Assembly (NCBI GenBank): GCA_050014795.1
Contig: JBEKCQ010000140.1
Span: 1 to 8,890 of the forward strand
DNA length: 8,890 bases
Source: JALHUF01 sp050014795
GTDB lineage: Bacteria > Acidobacteriota > Terriglobia > UBA7540
Direction of reading: 5' to 3'
Position numbers and translations under genes: made by a program
The notes under the pieces: generated by a model
Seen by the model: only the letters and a program-made list of their open reading frames with translations
What the model was told of the DNA's origin: nothing
The model's database searches: none
In this document: piece by piece, positions 5,535 through 8,890 of the stretch
Numbering within the stretch: the stretch's first letter is position 1
Layout of the letters: each line of letters opens with the position of its first letter

Positions 5535-8500
5535 CTATCCCGGACCCGACGGGTAGGCCGGTAAATCCGCCGGCCGCGGCGGGAGCTTCTTTGGCTGCTC
5601 CTGGATGGCCTTCAACACCAGTTCAATGGCCTTCTCCAGTTGCGGGTCGCGGCCCTTCATCACCAGGTCCGGAGGATTGTCGACAACGATGTCCGGCTCG
5701 ACGCCGCGATTCTCGATCACCCACTGGCTGTCCAGTCCGTAGACGGAGAACTCCGGGCGCGTGATGTAGCCTCCGTCCATCAACGGCACATAGCCGCGAA
5801 TGCCGCGCACGCCGCCCCAAGTGCGCATGCCGATAACCGGGCCAAGTTTGTACTTTTTGAAGTAGAAGGTGAAGATGTCGCCGTCCGAGGCCGCGTACTC
5901 GTTGGTGACGCACACCAGGTGGCCGTGGAAAACGCTGTCGGGAATCGTCCCGCTCTCCCAGTTGCGCGCCGAGTCCATACCCACCAGAATCCGGCGCAGG
6001 CGTTCGAAGATCAGTTCGTCCACAAACCCGCCGCCGTTGTAGCGGACGTCGATGATGAGCCCTTCCTTGCGGATCTGCGGGAAGTACTGCTTGACGAAAG
6101 CGTTGAGTCCCGCGCCCCCCATGTCGGGGATGTAGACGTACCCGACGCGGCCGCCCGTTGCTTCCTCAACTTTCTTGCGGTTCGTGTTGATCATGTCGAG
6201 CTCGCGCAGCGAAAACTCACTGCCGATGGGCTTGACGACGACGTTGCGGGCGCCTTCTTCGCCGGGCTTGGAATTGACGGTCAGCGTGACGTTCTCATTG
6301 GCCGTGTTGACGAACAACTGGTAAGGATTTTGCGGCACGCGCAACGGCCGACCGTTTACCGCGAGCAGGTAGTCGCCTTCCTTGACGCTCACTCCCGGCT
6401 CGGTGAGCGGCGAGCGCAGGTTGGCCTGCCAGTTTTCGCCGGCGTAGATCTTCTTGATCCGGTAGAGGCCCTGCGCCGCATCGACCTCGAAATCGACTCC
6501 GAGCACGCCCACATTCACGGGCTTCAGGTCAGGATAGTCGCCGCCGCCCACATAGGTGTGCGAGGTGGAAAGTTCGCCGATCATTTCGCCCAGAACGTAG
6601 TTCAGGTCAAAGCGCGTGGCCACGTGAGGCAGGAGTGGCGCGTATTTCTCCTGCTCCTTCGGCCAATCCACGCCGCTCATGGAGGTCTCGAAGAAGTAAT
6701 CCCGCTGCTGCCGCCAGACTTCGTGGAAGATCTGCTTCCACTCTTCGGCAGGATTCACTTCGGCGCGCATCGCTGCCAGGCTCAACGCGCCTTCTCCGAC
6801 CTTGTGCGGCTCTTTCTCGGGAGGCTTCGCGTCAATGATCCCGTAGGCGCGCGCCCCCGGGGCGGCCTCCTCTTCCTCCTCTTCCCCGCCGGCGGCCTCC
6901 TTGGGCGCCGAATAGAGGAGCTTCACACCATCGAAGGAGAGCGCGTAGTGATCCGCCTGGGCCATCACGACGGAGTCTTTGCGCTCCTTGAGATCGAAGG
7001 CGTGAATGGCCGGCGTCTCACCCGGCAGGGGGCCCGAAAGACCCGCCACAGGATTCGTGACGTAGTAAACCGCATCCTTGCCCGCGTTCAGGTCGCGCAT
7101 GTTGGCTGGGGGAATCGGCAGGGCCACGACGCGATTCATGATTCCCGCCAGGTCGATGCGGAAATCTTTGGGCACTTCGCGTGTGCTAGGCTTAGCTTCC
7201 GCCTTGGCTCCTTCCTTCGGAGGAGCAACTTCGGGCTCTTTCGCTCCCGCTTCGTCGCTCTTGGGGGCAAACGGCGAGGCCAGGTCAGCCCGCAACGTCA
7301 CCACGTAAACCCGGGTGGCCTTGGGATTCGCGAACTCGAAGTCGTAAACTCCCAGCACTTCATTGAAGTCGCGATTCGAGAGGAAGAAGAGGTACTTCCC
7401 CGCTGGCTCAAAAACCGGATTCCAACTCTGGGTGAAGCTGGTGGTCACCGCCGTGCTCTTGCGGTCCGCCAGCGAGTAGAGATAGATAATCTCGTACCGA
7501 TTCTCCGCGGCCTTGGCGTAAGCCACCCACTTACTGTCCGGCGACCAGGAATAGTCCGTCAGGTCGTCATACTTGCCCTGGTCGATCAGCACGGGCTGCT
7601 TCGTTTCAATATCCACGTAGAACAGCCGCACGTCCTTGTCGGCAAAGAGGAGCTTCTTGCTGTCGGGCGACCAGACGGGCGGCAAGCGAAACATCTTGCC
7701 GTCCGTCGTGATACGCACTTCCTTCCCCATGCCATCCTGAGGAACCAGGTACAGCTCATCTTCTCCGCTGCGGTCCGAGAGATAGGCAATCCATTTCCCG
7801 TCGGGCGACCAGGCGACGTACTTCTCGCGAATGCCCGGCGTCTGCGTCAGGTTGCGGATACTGCCTTCCTTGGCCGGGACCGTGAAGACGTCGCCCCGCG
7901 CCGTGAAAACCGCGCGTTTACCGTCGGGAGAAACGTCAAAGTCCGTAATGAGTTTGCTGACCGTCGCCCAGCGCTTCCGCATCAGGTCGCGGTCTCCGGG
8001 CAGCGAGACCGTAATCTTGCGAGCTTTTTCGGTCTTCAGGTCGAAGACGTAGAGATAGCCACCGTTCTCGAAAACGATCGAATCGGGACCCAGGCTCGGC
8101 CAGTTCACGTCAAAATCTTTGAAGTCGGTGAGCTGGCGGGTTTGCTTCGTTTTCAGGTTGTAGCTGTAGAGGTTCATGCGCTTCTCGGGTCCGCGATCCG
8201 AGCCGAAGTAAATGGTGTCTCCGTGCCACATCGGATAGGTGTCGGTGCCCGGATAATCGGTGAGGCGCTCGTAAGTCTGGTTTTTGAAATCGTAGATGCC
8301 GATGTCCTGCGCCATGCCGCCGGTGTAGCGCTTCCAGGTGCGGAAGTTCCGGAAAATGCGGTTGTAGGCGATCTTGGTCCCATCCGGCGAGAACGACGTC
8401 AGGCCGCCCTTGTCGATAGGAAGTCGCTCGGGCAGGCCGCCGTCAATGCTCACGCTGAAGAGCCGGCCGAACCAGGTGTTGAAGGTGTCGCGCCGGGAGA

Positions 8501-8888
8501 GGAACAGGATGCGCTTCGAGTCCGGGAACCAGTTAATCACCATGTTGTTCGGTCCCATGCGCTCCGAAACCGCGGCGCCATCCGGCAGGAAGGTCAGTTG
8601 CTTTGGCTCGCCGCCCTCCGCGGGAATCACGTAGACGTTGAAATTGCCGTCGTATTGCCCGGTGAAGGCAATCCATTTCCCGTCGGGCGAGAACTTGGGG
8701 AAAAGTTCCAATCCCCGATGCGTCGTGATGCGGCGCGCAACTCCGCCCGCACTTGCGACCAGCCACAGGTCACCGCCATAGCTGAAAGCGATTTTGTCTT
8801 GGTAGATGTCGGGGAACCGCATCAACCGCCCCTCGGGCAGTTCTTGGGCGAGACACACAGAAGCACAACCCAGCAGCCAAACGGCCAT
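5535..8888 (-). CDS. Tricorn protease homologue (S41 family, double propeller, PDZ); start at or beyond the window edge
   Basis: Large serine peptidase that trims peptides through a hexameric core in the archaeal prototype; here probably periplasmic. The ATG at 8888 gives 1117 aa starting MAVWLLGCASVCLAQE, a hydrophobic signal-like stretch with likely cleavage near CLA/Q. It lacks a positive n-region and only two bases precede it in the window, so the true start may be further upstream. Residues ~20-540 form two TolB-like propellers with repeated SPDGKWIA-type blades. A Lys/Glu/Pro/Ala-rich linker (~540-575) and a six-Glu run (669-674) follow. After the C1 region come Ser776-His777 in STSHTYV, a PDZ domain (~790-885), and the S41 core with NGGG, nucleophile Ser1001 in ASDGD and Glu1059 in VIENRG. 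This reproduces the Ser-His-Ser-Glu tetrad of archaeal tricorn (S745, H746, S965, E1023), and the Ser-to-Glu spacing of 58 is identical. The C-terminus is Pro-rich. The MOT1 gene follows on the same strand. Confidence 0.95.
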   Translation of the reverse strand: MAVWLLGCASVCLAQELPEGRLMRFPDIYQDKIAFSYGGDLWLVASAGGVARRITTHRGLELFPKFSPDGKWIAFTGQYDGNFNVYVIPAEGGEPKQLTFLPDGAAVSERMGPNNMVINWFPDSKRILFLSRRDTFNTWFGRLFSVSIDGGLPERLPIDKGGLTSFSPDGTKIAYNRIFRNFRTWKRYTGGMAQDIGIYDFKNQTYERLTDYPGTDTYPMWHGDTIYFGSDRGPEKRMNLYSYNLKTKQTRQLTDFKDFDVNWPSLGPDSIVFENGGYLYVFDLKTEKARKITVSLPGDRDLMRKRWATVSKLITDFDVSPDGKRAVFTARGDVFTVPAKEGSIRNLTQTPGIREKYVAWSPDGKWIAYLSDRSGEDELYLVPQDGMGKEVRITTDGKMFRLPPVWSPDSKKLLFADKDVRLFYVDIETKQPVLIDQGKYDDLTDYSWSPDSKWVAYAKAAENRYEIIYLYSLADRKSTAVTTSFTQSWNPVFEPAGKYLFFLSNRDFNEVLGVYDFEFANPKATRVYVVTLRADLASPFAPKSDEAGAKEPEVAPPKEGAKAEAKPSTREVPKDFRIDLAGIMNRVVALPIPPANMRDLNAGKDAVYYVTNPVAGLSGPLPGETPAIHAFDLKERKDSVVMAQADHYALSFDGVKLLYSAPKEAAGGEEEEEEAAPGARAYGIIDAKPPEKEPHKVGEGALSLAAMRAEVNPAEEWKQIFHEVWRQQRDYFFETSMSGVDWPKEQEKYAPLLPHVATRFDLNYVLGEMIGELSTSHTYVGGGDYPDLKPVNVGVLGVDFEVDAAQGLYRIKKIYAGENWQANLRSPLTEPGVSVKEGDYLLAVNGRPLRVPQNPYQLFVNTANENVTLTVNSKPGEEGARNVVVKPIGSEFSLRELDMINTNRKKVEEATGGRVGYVYIPDMGGAGLNAFVKQYFPQIRKEGLIIDVRYNGGGFVDELIFERLRRILVGMDSARNWESGTIPDSVFHGHLVCVTNEYAASDGDIFTFYFKKYKLGPVIGMRTWGGVRGIRGYVPLMDGGYITRPEFSVYGLDSQWVIENRGVEPDIVVDNPPDLVMKGRDPQLEKAIELVLKAIQEQPKKLPPRPADLPAYPSGPG
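7784..7808 (-). repeat. 25-nt direct repeat, copy 1 (propeller blade codons)
   Basis: Identical over 25 nt to 8666-8690. It lies inside the tricorn gene and encodes the blade motif SPDGKWIA. It is an internal gene repeat, not a separate element. Confidence 0.75.
8666..8690 (-). repeat. 25-nt direct repeat, copy 2 (propeller blade codons)
   Basis: Second copy of the 25-nt identity at 7784-7808, in the first propeller of the tricorn homologue and again encoding SPDGKWIA. The two copies are about 880 bp apart in the same frame. Confidence 0.75.
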
Positions 8889-8890
8889 CA

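Noticed and set aside
5228..5764. Plus-strand frame bridging the MOT1 5' end and tricorn 3' end
   Set aside because: Low-complexity product without domains, antisense to two solid genes, no convincing ribosome site.
1..8890. Defence island, CRISPR array, prophage, insertion sequence, tRNA or rRNA
   Set aside because: No regularly spaced repeats, transposase, phage or nuclease genes, or RNA gene signatures are visible on either strand.

Overview
The window is high-GC and densely coded. It reads like a soil- or sediment-type Gram-negative bacterium, and gene content and intergenic repeat style make Acidobacteriota the best guess. That guess is inference: there is no rRNA or other phylogenetic marker here. 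The supporting points are a bacterial tricorn-type peptidase, a secreted S9 oligopeptidase, a GRP/RhaT-like sugar transporter, and short hairpin repeats ending in CTAC between genes.

Layout. Positions 3-2723 (+) encode an S9 (prolyl-oligopeptidase type) serine peptidase whose 5' end lies before the window. It has an intact Ser/Asp/His triad and an unusual C-terminal domain resembling the formylglycine-generating enzyme/sulfatase-modifying fold, without the cysteines needed for catalysis. Next comes a small region (2720-2971) with a 33-codon single-TM protein (2786-2887), bracketed by GTAGAGACG repeats. Positions 2972-4267 (+) encode a drug/metabolite-superfamily sugar permease of the GRP/RhaT type, probably starting at a CTG behind a very strong Shine-Dalgarno sequence. 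It meets, tail to tail with a 6-bp overlap, a MOT1-type sulfate/molybdate transporter on the minus strand (4262-5461, or to 5509). Upstream of that on the minus strand, separated by a short hairpin element, is a large tricorn protease homologue (5535-8888) that fills the rest of the window. Its start is at or just beyond the right edge.

How the genes relate. The plus-strand genes (S9 peptidase, small membrane protein, sugar permease) run in the same direction with short gaps and could be one transcript. On the minus strand, the tricorn homologue and MOT1 transporter are co-directional and could also be co-transcribed. Both peptidases carry secretion-signal-like N-termini, which suggests extracytoplasmic peptide breakdown feeding uptake. 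No direct functional link to the two transporters can be read from the sequence.

I see no phage genes, insertion sequence, CRISPR array, tRNA or rRNA, and no gene-free stretch longer than 300 bases. The least ordinary items are the S9/FGE-like fusion, the 33-residue membrane protein, the CTG start, the 12-TM form of the sugar permease, and the hairpin repeats, one of which supplies a stop codon and another a possible start codon.
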